Origin: Bacteroidales bacterium
Lineage (GTDB): Bacteria; Bacteroidota; Bacteroidia; Bacteroidales; F082
Direction of reading: 5' to 3'
DNA: 64,000 nt
Assembly (NCBI GenBank): GCA_030690365.1
Contig: JAUYGX010000024.1
Coordinates: 1-64,000, forward strand
The notes beneath the pieces were generated by a model. That model was given only the letters and a program-made list of their open reading frames with translations. It searched no databases and was not told the origin of the DNA. Below, piece by piece: positions 15,480 to 26,783 of the stretch. A program made the position numbers and the translations under genes. How positions within the stretch are numbered: the stretch's first letter is position 1; every line of letters starts with the position of its first letter.

Positions 15480-17525
15480 ATGGCTCAAAAACGTAAATAT
15501 TCATTAGATAATACCGACAAAGAAACCCTGAAAAAGTGGTACCAACTGATGACACTTGGAAGGCAGCTGGATGAGAAAGCTCCCAATTATCTGAAGCAGG
15601 CCCTAGGCTGGTCGTACCATGCCCCTTATGCCGGACACGATGGAATACAGTTGGCCATTGGTCAGGTATTTAATAGAAAAACCGACTTTTTGTTCCCCTA
15701 CTATCGTGATATGCTCACGGCCATTTCAGCCGGATTAACAGCCGAAGAAGTCATCCTGAACGGAATTAGCAAGGCAGCAGATCCCGCTTCCGGTGGGCGT
15801 CATATGTCGAACCATTTTGCAAAACCTGAATGGAATATACAAAATGTAAGTTCAGCCACCGGAAACCATACTTTGCATGCTGCCGGTGTTGCCCGATCCA
15901 TAAAATTATATAAGTCGCATGGAGTCGCCATCAGTTCACAGGGTGAATCCTCCACTTCGGAAGGGTATGTTTTTGAGGCCATTAACGGCTCTTCCCGAGA
16001 AAAACTTCCGGTGATCTTCGTTTTTCAGGATAACCAATACGGTATCTCGGTACCTCAACGCGACCAGTCGGCCAACAGAAGAGCTGCCGAAAACTATCGG
16101 GGTATCGCCAACCTGCGCATCATGTATTGCGATGGCAAGAATGTGTTCGATTCGATGAACACCATGGATGCTGCCAGAGCTCATGCGATAGAACATTCGG
16201 AACCGGTGATCGTTCATGCCAACTGTGTGCGGATTCTGTCACACTCAAATAGCGACAAACACGAGCTTTACCGGGATGAAAATGAACGCCACTGTGCGAG
16301 GATGAGCGACCCGCTCACCCGCTTCAGAATCCAATTAATTCACTCCGGTAAGTTTACCGAAGATGAGTTAAACGATCTGGACAAAGAAGCCAAAAAAACG
16401 ATCAGTGCAGCTCACAAAGTGGCACTGGTTTCTCCCGACCCGAATCCCAAATCCATTTACGATTTTGTGTCGCCTGAACCCTATGTTTCCACCAAATATC
16501 CTGAAGGCCTTCACGATGGCACTCAAGGCGAAAAGTTAAAACTCATTCAGGCATTAAATCAAACACTGAAGGCGGAATTCAGGATAAATCCTGATACGTA
16601 TCTATATGGCCAGGACATGGCCAACAAAGACAAAGGCGGGATTTTCAATGTGAGTAAGGGATTGCAGCAGGAATTTGGCGAGAGCCGCATCTTTAACGCC
16701 CCCATTGCAGAAGACTTTATCCTGGGAACGGCCAATGGAATGACCCGTTATAATGATAAAATCAGGGTGGTGGTCGAAGGAGCCGAGTTTGCAGATTATT
16801 TCTGGCCTGCCATGGAACAACTCGTCGACAGTTCACATGATTACTGGCGAAGCAATGGAAAATTTTCACCCAATGTAGTCATCCGGCTGGCTTCGGGCGG
16901 TTATATTGGCGGTGGTTTGTATCACAGTCAGACCATCGAAGGTACCTTGACCACCTTCCCCGGACTGCGGGTGGTATATCCCGCTTACGCGGATGATGCT
17001 GCCGGTTTGTTGCGGACGGCCATCCGCTCGAAAGGATTAACGATTTTTCTTGAACCCAAGGCTCTGTACAACGACCCACTTTCAGAAGCGGTTGTTCCTG
17101 AGGATTTTGAAGTTCCATTCGGGAAGGCACGTGTGCGCCGCGAAGGTAAGGATCTGAGTGTATTTACCTACGGAAATACGCTCCCCATGTGTGTGAGTGC
17201 GGCCAACAAAATAGCTGAAGAAACAGGTAAAGAAATTGAAGTGGTGGATTTGCGATCGCTGCTTCCGCTGGATGAAGAAACTATCCTCAGGTCGGTTGAA
17301 AAAACCAGCAGGGCACTCGTGGTACACGAAGACAAGGTGTTTGCCGGATTTGGGGGCGAAGTTGCCTCTCTGATTACCGAAAAAGCCTTTAAGTTCCTGG
17401 ATGCTCCGGTAAGAAGAGTGGGTTCTACCTTTACACCTGTTGGATTCAACAGAATTTTGGAAAAAGCCATTCTTCCCAATGCGGATAAAATTTTGGTTGT
17501 GATGAAGGAAATGCTGGAATACTAA
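15480..17525 (+). CDS. 2-oxo acid dehydrogenase E1, fused alpha and beta subunits (branched-chain type)
   Basis: This thiamine diphosphate-dependent E1 decarboxylates a 2-oxo acid and passes the acyl group to lipoyl-E2. The N-terminal part (about 15-310) is the alpha subunit; GESSTSEG...FVFQDNQYGIS is the ThDP/magnesium motif. The C-terminal part (about 350-681) is the transketolase-like beta subunit, with EDFILGTANGM, then the transketolase C domain (VDLRSLLPLDEETI, VHEDKVFAGFGGEV). Such fused E1 proteins of about 680 residues in Bacteroidota are usually annotated as branched-chain (2-oxoisovalerate) dehydrogenase, but substrate cannot be read from sequence. A matching E2 gene lies at 55631. 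A strong terminator follows. Confidence 0.92.
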   Translation: MAQKRKYSLDNTDKETLKKWYQLMTLGRQLDEKAPNYLKQALGWSYHAPYAGHDGIQLAIGQVFNRKTDFLFPYYRDMLTAISAGLTAEEVILNGISKAADPASGGRHMSNHFAKPEWNIQNVSSATGNHTLHAAGVARSIKLYKSHGVAISSQGESSTSEGYVFEAINGSSREKLPVIFVFQDNQYGISVPQRDQSANRRAAENYRGIANLRIMYCDGKNVFDSMNTMDAARAHAIEHSEPVIVHANCVRILSHSNSDKHELYRDENERHCARMSDPLTRFRIQLIHSGKFTEDELNDLDKEAKKTISAAHKVALVSPDPNPKSIYDFVSPEPYVSTKYPEGLHDGTQGEKLKLIQALNQTLKAEFRINPDTYLYGQDMANKDKGGIFNVSKGLQQEFGESRIFNAPIAEDFILGTANGMTRYNDKIRVVVEGAEFADYFWPAMEQLVDSSHDYWRSNGKFSPNVVIRLASGGYIGGGLYHSQTIEGTLTTFPGLRVVYPAYADDAAGLLRTAIRSKGLTIFLEPKALYNDPLSEAVVPEDFEVPFGKARVRREGKDLSVFTYGNTLPMCVSAANKIAEETGKEIEVVDLRSLLPLDEETILRSVEKTSRALVVHEDKVFAGFGGEVASLITEKAFKFLDAPVRRVGSTFTPVGFNRILEKAILPNADKILVVMKEMLEY

Positions 17526-17543
17526 TTGTTTAATAAAACTCTG

Positions 17544-17573
17544 AAAAAGGCGGATGAAACCGCCTTTTTTTTT
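17544..17573 (+). terminator. Rho-independent terminator of the E1 gene
   Basis: AAAAAGGCGG - ATGAAA - CCGCCTTTTT forms a 10-base stem with a 6-base loop followed by further T residues. It begins 19 bases after the E1 stop codon. Confidence 0.9.
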
Positions 17574-17838
17574 GTCCAAACCGAAATATAAGATTTAATG
17601 ATTGTGTACATTGCACTCAATTTTGGTAAAAAAATCAAACATTTGGTGACGTTTCTGAAAAATATTTCCCCTGTTAAACTCCCTAAAACTTCTACAAATG
17701 CTTATTCAGAATAATTCTACATTGATATTAATTGAAGGCTAATGAGCATAATATGAAATAAATACGAGACTATTTAGATGGGCTGACTGAAATTTTTGTG
17801 TTTGGGAAAACCCTCAAACGGATTACGATCGTTTAAAA
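17574..17838. other. Intergenic region upstream of the Omp28-like gene
   Basis: This AT-rich spacer lies between the E1 terminator and the next promoter. I see no ORF, repeat or RNA structure in it. Confidence 0.4.
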
Positions 17839-17871
17839 TTTGTAATCCATTACATCTACCTGATAACTTTG
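17839..17871 (+). promoter_or_regulatory. Bacteroidota promoter of the Omp28-like gene
   Basis: TTTG (17839-17842) and TAACTTTG (17864-17871) match the -33 and -7 consensus with 21 bases between. The ATG is 28 bases downstream of the -7 box. This is among the best full promoter matches in the window. Confidence 0.65.
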
Positions 17872-17899
17872 TCATCCTATAACCAAATTATATTTAAAT

Positions 17900-20215
17900 A
17901 TGAAAAAAACTCTTTTACTCTCTCTTATTTTGATGGTTGCAGGGAGCCTGTTTGCGCAGGTTGCACGTGAATATGTCCTTGTAGAAATTGGTACAGGTAC
18001 GGGATGTGTTTATTGTCCAGGAGCTGCATTAGGTCTTGACGATTTGTATGTAAATGGTGATCCTGTTGCTGGTATCGAATATCATTCCTATAACAGTAGC
18101 GACCCATTTAACACCCCTGAGGCAGCGGCACGTACTTCATACTATGGCATTACCGGTTATCCCACCGCTCAGTTCGACGGTGAATATGCAGAGCATGTGG
18201 GCGGCGATCCATCCAATAGTTTGTATTCCACCTATTTGCCATTTGTGAATGCACGTAGCGTGATACAAAGCCAATTTACCGTAGAACTCTACGGCGACAA
18301 CACCGGAAATAGCTATGATGTCGTGGTTCGCGTAACCAAAGAATCCGAATATAGCGGAACCGATCTGAAAGTAAGATTTGCACTTACCGAGTCGAATGTG
18401 CCCTATAACTGGTACGGATTAACTGACATTGACTTTGCAGAGCGTCTGATGGCACCAGATGAAAATGGTACGGCTGTAAGTTTTGCCAATGTTGGCGACC
18501 AGGTGGATGTAAACCTGAGCTTCACCTTTAATAGCTCCTGGGTAGCTTCCAACTGTGAACTGGTGGCCTGGATTCAGGATGATGCAAATAAATTTGTGTT
18601 GCAGACTACCAAAGTGGAATTGCTCAGTCTACAGCCTGACGTAGCCAGTGCCAATTTTACCCAGAATGTTGAAACCACTTGCGAAGGATCTTCAGTAAGC
18701 TTTACCGACCTGTCTGGCGGTAACATTACATCCTGGAACTGGGTTTTTGAAGGCGGTATCCCAGCCACTTCAACCGATCAGAATCCCGTGGTTACATACA
18801 ATACCGTCGGTGACTATGATGTTTCGCTGGAAGTAAGCGATGGAACCACAACCAGCACTATGGCGCTCTCAAATCTGATCCACATTATCCTTCCTCCGGT
18901 ACAACCCAATGCACCGACAGGAGAAATTTCAGTATGTGCTAACAGCACTTATACCTATTCCGCCCAAGCGGTACCTGTAGCTGACACTTACACATGGAAA
19001 GTAGAGCCTGTTGCGGCAGGAATCATTACAGGAACAGGCACACAAGGAACATTTACTTCCGATGGCAGTTTTGTGGGTGATTACACCATCTCGGTACGCG
19101 CTGATAATTTCTGTGGTAATGGCATCTGGTCGTCACCGCTAAGTTGTACTTTAAATTACACCCCTCAACCTTTCTCTTTATCTGATGGAGGCGGCATCTG
19201 TGCTGGTAGCCAGGGACTGGAAATTACGCAATCAGGATCGGAAACAGGAATTGATTATTTACTGTATTGTGAAGGGAACTATACAGGGACTACCCTGGCC
19301 GGAACGGGAAATGCTTTGAATTTTGGCTTCCAGAATCAGGAAGGAATTTATACCGTTATGGCCCACGCAACACATTGTGATTTGCAAATGTGGGGTACCC
19401 CATGGATTCATGTGCTTCCAATTCCTTCGCAGGCCTCCATACCAACAGGTTCTACAGCAGTTTGTAACGATCAGCAATCCAGCTATTCAACTACCTCACT
19501 CACCAATGCAGAAAGTTATAATTGGCTTTTAGTACCCGCAGAAGCCGGCGAGTTAACGGTGGTGGGTACCGATGTTGATATTGCCTGGGCTTCCACCTTT
19601 AGTGGTGAGGCTCTGTTGTCGGTTGCCGGTGAAAATCAGTGTGGTGTTGGTACATACTCCGATGAGTTGGCCATTCAACTTTCGGATGTTCCCCATCCCG
19701 AGATCGCCGGACCTGTGATGACCTGTGATTTTACAGCCGAAATATACACTGCACCTGACCAATACAATCATATCTACGAGTGGGTAGTTCAGGGTGGTAC
19801 CATTACATCAGGTGATGAAACCAACCAAATTACGGTTATGTGGTCCAATCCCGGAGTTGGTACTGTGAACTTAACACAGACCTCCCCTGAGGATTGCTCG
19901 GGTGTTGCCGAAGAAATTGTGGTAACCATTGATAATTGTACCGCGATTGAAACCAACGCTTTGGGTGAATTAAAGATCTATCCCAATCCGGTGGATAAAG
20001 TACTCAATATTAGTTTGGTGCTAAACAACGAAAATAAGGCTGTTATTTCGGTATTGAACGTCTTTGGACAAGTTGTTGCATCAGAAAATGTCCTTCTTTC
20101 AACCAATGGAACTTTTCTTCAGATAAATACAGCTGAACTTTCTAACGGATATTATATAGTAAAGGTTGAAACTACTCATGGAGTTGTTCTCCAGCAAAAG
20201 TTTGTAAAGCAATAG
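17900..20215 (+). CDS. T9SS-exported Omp28-like protein with PKD domain
   Basis: The 771-residue protein has a signal peptide (MKKTLLLSLILMVAGSLFAQ) and an Omp28-related thioredoxin-like N-terminal domain (about 22-245). Its TGCVYCPGAA places a CxxC pair at Cys36 and Cys39. A PKD domain follows (about 255-330: SFTDLSGGNITSWNWVFEGG ... TYNTVGDYDVSLEVSDG), then repeated Ig/PKD-like segments with paired cysteines. It ends in a T9SS type A sorting domain (LKIYPNPVDKVLNISL ... NGYYIVKVET). It should be secreted to the surface; the CxxC suggests a disulfide or redox role, which is inference. It has its own promoter and terminator. Confidence 0.85.
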   Translation: MKKTLLLSLILMVAGSLFAQVAREYVLVEIGTGTGCVYCPGAALGLDDLYVNGDPVAGIEYHSYNSSDPFNTPEAAARTSYYGITGYPTAQFDGEYAEHVGGDPSNSLYSTYLPFVNARSVIQSQFTVELYGDNTGNSYDVVVRVTKESEYSGTDLKVRFALTESNVPYNWYGLTDIDFAERLMAPDENGTAVSFANVGDQVDVNLSFTFNSSWVASNCELVAWIQDDANKFVLQTTKVELLSLQPDVASANFTQNVETTCEGSSVSFTDLSGGNITSWNWVFEGGIPATSTDQNPVVTYNTVGDYDVSLEVSDGTTTSTMALSNLIHIILPPVQPNAPTGEISVCANSTYTYSAQAVPVADTYTWKVEPVAAGIITGTGTQGTFTSDGSFVGDYTISVRADNFCGNGIWSSPLSCTLNYTPQPFSLSDGGGICAGSQGLEITQSGSETGIDYLLYCEGNYTGTTLAGTGNALNFGFQNQEGIYTVMAHATHCDLQMWGTPWIHVLPIPSQASIPTGSTAVCNDQQSSYSTTSLTNAESYNWLLVPAEAGELTVVGTDVDIAWASTFSGEALLSVAGENQCGVGTYSDELAIQLSDVPHPEIAGPVMTCDFTAEIYTAPDQYNHIYEWVVQGGTITSGDETNQITVMWSNPGVGTVNLTQTSPEDCSGVAEEIVVTIDNCTAIETNALGELKIYPNPVDKVLNISLVLNNENKAVISVLNVFGQVVASENVLLSTNGTFLQINTAELSNGYYIVKVETTHGVVLQQKFVKQ

Positions 20216-20236
20216 GTTATCCTATAGTGTTGTATA

Positions 20237-20266
20237 AGCCCCGTCAGTTTTGACGGGGCTTTTTTT
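20237..20266. terminator. Terminator between convergent genes
   Basis: AGCCCCGTCA - GTTT - TGACGGGGCT is a perfect 10-base stem followed by TTTTTT on the plus strand. It lies between the stop codons of the Omp28-like gene and the convergent DUF5686 gene and serves at least the former. Confidence 0.9.
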
Positions 20267-20275
20267 ATGATTTTT

Positions 20276-22780
20276 TTAGAAAGTAAATTGTAAACTAAAC
20301 CTGATCCCGAAAGGAACCACGTTGGGATGATCCAGGTAGGAGAGTCGCCAGATAGCATCTACCCGGATGATTTTAAAAATGTTTTCAACACCTGCACCTG
20401 CTTCAAAATAGGGTTTGGTAAGTGGATACAGTATGTTGTCGGGATGGACAGAATAATTCCTGTTGTTATTATCCAATCCACCTACCAGTCCGGTTACGTA
20501 AGCTACTTCGCGCCATTTTAGCTTCCTGAACAAGGGAATCCTATTAAAGAAATATCCATTAAAGTGGTGCGTAAAAAAAACACTCAGGTATTTATCGCTT
20601 TGAAATTCGTAGTAATTCATGAGGTTGAATGAGGCTTCATCAAAAAAGTAGGTCTCATTTCCTTCGTGCAGTTTTAGCAAAGGATAGGGGAGTGTACCCC
20701 AAATGCGGCCGCCTTCTATACGGAACTTCGACCATCCGAAATTGAATACGTTAAACCAATGACTCACACTCATTTGCAGCTTGGTGTATTCGTAATCGCT
20801 TTTAAAAACGTGCGGAATTCCATAGGCGTACCTGATGTTAAGGATGGGATATTTGGCACCCAGACTGATTCTTTCAAATTCACCCATCGACACCCGCTCT
20901 TTGTAAGCCAGCCGTACATCTATGCCAACCTCGGCAGAAGTAATAGCCGTTTCTTCAGCAATTTTCTGCACCCCGTTATCATCGTAATAATATTCAAATT
21001 TGGCTCCACCCACCGGATACAGGTTGCGGTTTTTCAGGTTGAATTTGGTGCTGAAACCTGTAAAAAATTCGTGTTCGTATGCTAAACTGATTTCCTCAAC
21101 CATCGACAGTTTGTTCGCCGGCTCCCTCCTGAACAGAAAAGCCAGAAAGAAGTCTTCACGGAAAGCATTCTGGCTGGCTCCCAGCTGTTCCAGATCGTAT
21201 CTGAAAGAACCGCTGAGCGCCCGTCGTGGATTTTTATTCAACATATAAAGTACATTTCCACCGTACTTTAACTTGTTGTCGAGGGTGCCATAGGCCATAT
21301 AACCACCCACCATTACCTTGGTGCTGAACGCATTGCTGGTACGTCCGCCAAACCTGAACCGCGTACCTTCCACCGCATTGAAACTCAGCATCGAAGCATA
21401 AGGCCCAATCTCAAATTTTCCTTTCACATAATAACCTGTAAGCACCATTTCGATGATGTCGATGTAGGTTTTAAATTGTGGAATGGTTTTTAAAGTGTCG
21501 ATCATATAATACACGGTACGCTCATCTTTGGTCAGCGTTTCGGGACGATTCTCTGTCCAGAATTCTTCGGATTGTTTTAGTGCATCATCCTCAACAACCA
21601 CGTTAACAGGTGCCTGATAGAACTTGTTTTCTTTGGGTCGATTGACCAGAAAATTCAGGTAGGAGGTTGTTTTTTTTCCAAAAAATCCCAGCGTGGTTTT
21701 GTTGTTTTCAATCAGGTTAAAATCACCAACGGTGCGATCCCGGGTTAAAAGCCAGTGTTCACCATCCACCTGTTCAAAGGTCTTGGTAATCACCAAATCG
21801 TTGACGTAGTTGATGTTGGCATCGTCGGCAATACGCATTTCAATTTCCTTGATGGCGAATGTAGTGTCGTGTACCCAAAAATTCCCGGTAAAGGTGAGTG
21901 TTTGTTTGTGCCTGGGTTTGAACATGATTTTGTAACACCACTTATTTCCAAAATAAGCGCTATCAACCAGATAATACCGATAAAAGGGCAAGCTCCCGTT
22001 GGCGATGGGGCTCACAAAATTTAACTGAAAAATTTCGATAAAATTATCGTAAATATTAGTGTGAAAAAATTCATCTCCAAGCAATTGTACTGCACTCTTG
22101 TTGTTGATGCCACTGATTTTGGTGGCTTTAACCTTTTCGAGGAAGGATCTGGGTTCTTTTTTTACGTAAACATCAGAGAGCGTTTCACTTAAAAAAATAG
22201 GAAGATAGGTTTTTCCGTTTACTGTAGAGGTATCTACATTATCGAAGATAAACTGAAACGGACGGTATATTCTCCTGTTTTTAAGCTTGTCGGTGATGTT
22301 ATTTGCATCGAGTTCTATTTTTGTATAGGCCTCATATTGATAGGCATCCAGGTGATCGGGGTCGTTTTCGGGTTTTCGGTCGATAATTTTTTGTAGGATG
22401 ACCTCTGCCGGATTAACTCCGGGCCGAATTACAACATCCTGAAGTTGAATATTTTGGGAGACCATCAAAAAGTCAATTACCTGAAATTTGCCATGTGCTA
22501 CCGGTTGTGATTTCTTGTAATAGCCTATAAATGAAGCCGCCAAAGTGTCGCCGGGTGTTTTTGTTTCGATGGAATATTTGCCATCAAAATCGCTTGTCAC
22601 TCCAATGGAAGTCCCTTTAAATATAATGTTTACAAAGGGCATAGGCTCGCTTGTGGCACTATCGGTTACTGTTCCCATTATTTTGGTGAGCTGACCAAAA
22701 CCAGGTGAACTAAAAAAGATTCCTGCCAATATCAATATAACCAGAAACGGGCTTTTTATTTTAGGTTGAGTTTGCTGCAT
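20276..22780 (-). CDS. DUF5686-type outer-membrane protein with carboxypeptidase-like regulatory domain
   Basis: The product of about 834 residues begins with a signal peptide (hydrophobic PFLVILILAGIFFSSPGFGQ). A CarboxypepD_reg-like domain follows (about 30-115: IMGTVTDSATSEPMPFVNIIFKGTSIGVTSDFDGKYSI). The rest matches the DUF5686 type (YEAYTKIELDANNITDKL) and ends in beta-strand-rich sequence closing with a terminal phenylalanine (FGIRFSLQFTF), as in outer-membrane barrels. The domain order resembles TonB-linked receptors but no plug domain is seen. I prefer the ATG at 22780; the track starts at an upstream GTG. Function is unknown. Confidence 0.8.
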   Translation of the reverse strand: MQQTQPKIKSPFLVILILAGIFFSSPGFGQLTKIMGTVTDSATSEPMPFVNIIFKGTSIGVTSDFDGKYSIETKTPGDTLAASFIGYYKKSQPVAHGKFQVIDFLMVSQNIQLQDVVIRPGVNPAEVILQKIIDRKPENDPDHLDAYQYEAYTKIELDANNITDKLKNRRIYRPFQFIFDNVDTSTVNGKTYLPIFLSETLSDVYVKKEPRSFLEKVKATKISGINNKSAVQLLGDEFFHTNIYDNFIEIFQLNFVSPIANGSLPFYRYYLVDSAYFGNKWCYKIMFKPRHKQTLTFTGNFWVHDTTFAIKEIEMRIADDANINYVNDLVITKTFEQVDGEHWLLTRDRTVGDFNLIENNKTTLGFFGKKTTSYLNFLVNRPKENKFYQAPVNVVVEDDALKQSEEFWTENRPETLTKDERTVYYMIDTLKTIPQFKTYIDIIEMVLTGYYVKGKFEIGPYASMLSFNAVEGTRFRFGGRTSNAFSTKVMVGGYMAYGTLDNKLKYGGNVLYMLNKNPRRALSGSFRYDLEQLGASQNAFREDFFLAFLFRREPANKLSMVEEISLAYEHEFFTGFSTKFNLKNRNLYPVGGAKFEYYYDDNGVQKIAEETAITSAEVGIDVRLAYKERVSMGEFERISLGAKYPILNIRYAYGIPHVFKSDYEYTKLQMSVSHWFNVFNFGWSKFRIEGGRIWGTLPYPLLKLHEGNETYFFDEASFNLMNYYEFQSDKYLSVFFTHHFNGYFFNRIPLFRKLKWREVAYVTGLVGGLDNNNRNYSVHPDNILYPLTKPYFEAGAGVENIFKIIRVDAIWRLSYLDHPNVVPFGIRFSLQFTF

Positions 22781-22872
22781 ATATTTAAACACTTAAAGCT
22801 AAAGTAGTGTTGTAGCAGGCAAAAGTAAAGTTTTCGACATATGAAAAGTAAGGACTTGAAAGAATTGTTTGC

Positions 22873-22903
22873 AAAAAAAAACCCGCCAAAGTACAAGGCG
22901 GGT
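22873..22903 (-). terminator. Terminator of gyrB
   Basis: On the minus strand ACCCGCC - 9 bases - GGCGGGT is followed by a run of eight T residues. It starts about 22 bases past the gyrB stop codon. Confidence 0.88.
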
Positions 22904-22925
22904 CAATAAGAATTTTCATTTTAGA

Positions 22926-24893
<1,968 letters not shown>

Positions 24894-24927
24894 TTATCTC
24901 TGACTTTTTTCAGATTTATTAAGGGTG

Positions 24928-24935
24928 CAAAGTTA
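24928..24935 (-). promoter_or_regulatory. Candidate -7 box of gyrB
   Basis: On the minus strand TAACTTTG matches TAnnTTTG, about 38 bases before the gyrB start. No clean -33 TTTG is seen at the normal spacing. Confidence 0.45.
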
Positions 24936-25070
24936 ACAAAATTTACTTGACCACTGTCACCAAATAGCCGCCTGATTACCGAATTATTAACAGGTGTTAA
25001 TATGCCAAAAATCAGTATATTATAAAGCTTTTACATGTGATGAGAGGCAAAAAAAATGATTAGGTTTTTG

Positions 25071-26783
25071 TTAAAACCGATAGGTTATTCCTCCCATCAC
25101 CTGCCATCCCTGAACCGGATATTGATAATACCTTTGATATTCGTTGTTCAACAGGTTGGTACCACTCAGCCACACCGAAAACTGGTCGCTTAACTGGTAG
25201 TCGACACTCAGGTTTAAGTCTGCATAAGGATCCAGGGTTACGTCGCTGGTTACAAATGAACTCACATCAAGGGCATACCTCTTTCCACTACCAAACAATT
25301 CGGCTTCTACGGTTACTTTTTGCTTAATCAGGACTGATCCTCCCAGTTGAAATTGGGTCAAGGATTTATGATAAGGCTGATCGAGCGAATCCAGGGAATA
25401 GGAGTGGAGCTGAGCTCCGACCCATAGTTTTACTGTTTTTTGAACGGTATAGGTTACCTGGGCATCCAGTGAAACGCGGCTGCCATTGTCGAATATGGTA
25501 ATAAATTTGTTTTGAATATAAGGTGAAATATAGCCCTGATCCAACTGTGGCTCGTTGATGAAAAAATACATGTTATTGAATTTTTTCCAGGTGCCTTGTA
25601 TGCTATAGTTTACTTTATGGGCAATGTTGCCTCTAAAACCTCCAAACACCCGCATGCCATGGTCCCAATCAAGGTTGGTTTCGGGATTTAACCAGGGATT
25701 CACGGTTGTTAATTTTTTGTAACCCTGATACTCAACATCGCCATCAATTCCTGCGAATGCAGTAAGCGACTCATCAATTAAATTGGCCGATGCATGCAGT
25801 ATAGGATAGAAATAAAAATCGAACGAGCTGGCATTTAGGAAATTAAAATTGAGTCCGGCGTTGAAGTTGAATATCCCGTAATTTCCTTTAAAGTAAGGAG
25901 TTACTGTAATAAGTGTGGAATTATTTGTAACGATACTGTTTTTTGCACCGTAGTAGGTAACATTTCCCTTTACACCCAGGTGTTGATAATTCAGTAATTC
26001 GGTCAGTGCGTATTCCTTGTAAGCGTTAAACGTGAGGTTGGCATTGGTTTCAGTGGTTTTGAATTTATCGAAATAGTAACCGGTCTCCAGGTTGACCTCA
26101 TGATGCAGTTTTTTGTTGCTTTTGTAGTTACTGGTCAATCCCACATTGGCTTCCACCATGTTAAAGTTCTGTTTTAACTGATCTATCGTATAGTCTGCAT
26201 TTGGAAAATCATCTGGCTTAAAGCCATAGTACCGATTGGTGTTTAACTGATATTTTATGCCTGTTTTGAGTAAATGGTTGCTCAGGAATTTGGTATAATC
26301 CACATCAAAACCACTTTTGCTATAAGGACTTTTTTGGTAACCTTTAATGTTACTAAAAGTTGAGATGTGGTGAACATGTGCATTTAACCGGTACTGATTG
26401 CGCTGACCATGAGAGTGAAAGAACTCAAAATAGGGTGTGAGCAGGCTTCCCAGTCCGGCCAAAAGAATATTATCAAATGTTGTTTCACGTTTTCCCGGAT
26501 TCAGGGTCACCGGCGTGATGGGATCGCTGACAATTTCGGTAGGTTGAACAATATCCAGTGCCTCGAAATTGTATGTTGGTTTTTCCTCGGACGGACTTAG
26601 CTCGGTAACAGGCTGCAAATTGATTTTAAAAGCCTCGTTGATGGAAGGATCGAATGAGCCAATAATGGTTACTTCTTCCTTATGGGTAATGTCTTTGGCG
26701 CCCTGCTGTCCCAATACACACATGGGCAAAAACAGGGTAGCCACAAGCAACTTCTGTAATGAATTAATTGGTCTTATTGTCAT
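25071..26783 (-). CDS. Outer-membrane beta-barrel protein (TonB-receptor-like)
   Basis: From the ATG at 26783 the protein has a signal peptide (LLVATLFLPMCVLGQQ) and a short periplasmic segment (EEVTIIGSFDPSINEAFKIN) resembling the start of TonB-dependent receptor-like proteins. Alternating strands continue to the end, closing with an aromatic tail (GWQVMGGITYRF). The motif SDQFSVWLSGTNLLNNEYQRYYQYP near the end is typical of the last strands of TonB-receptor barrels. At about 570 residues with no clear plug it is shorter than classical receptors. It overlaps the end of the upstream TPR gene by 20 bases, which implies translational coupling and a shared complex. Substrate is unknown. Confidence 0.8.
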   Translation of the reverse strand: MTIRPINSLQKLLVATLFLPMCVLGQQGAKDITHKEEVTIIGSFDPSINEAFKINLQPVTELSPSEEKPTYNFEALDIVQPTEIVSDPITPVTLNPGKRETTFDNILLAGLGSLLTPYFEFFHSHGQRNQYRLNAHVHHISTFSNIKGYQKSPYSKSGFDVDYTKFLSNHLLKTGIKYQLNTNRYYGFKPDDFPNADYTIDQLKQNFNMVEANVGLTSNYKSNKKLHHEVNLETGYYFDKFKTTETNANLTFNAYKEYALTELLNYQHLGVKGNVTYYGAKNSIVTNNSTLITVTPYFKGNYGIFNFNAGLNFNFLNASSFDFYFYPILHASANLIDESLTAFAGIDGDVEYQGYKKLTTVNPWLNPETNLDWDHGMRVFGGFRGNIAHKVNYSIQGTWKKFNNMYFFINEPQLDQGYISPYIQNKFITIFDNGSRVSLDAQVTYTVQKTVKLWVGAQLHSYSLDSLDQPYHKSLTQFQLGGSVLIKQKVTVEAELFGSGKRYALDVSSFVTSDVTLDPYADLNLSVDYQLSDQFSVWLSGTNLLNNEYQRYYQYPVQGWQVMGGITYRF

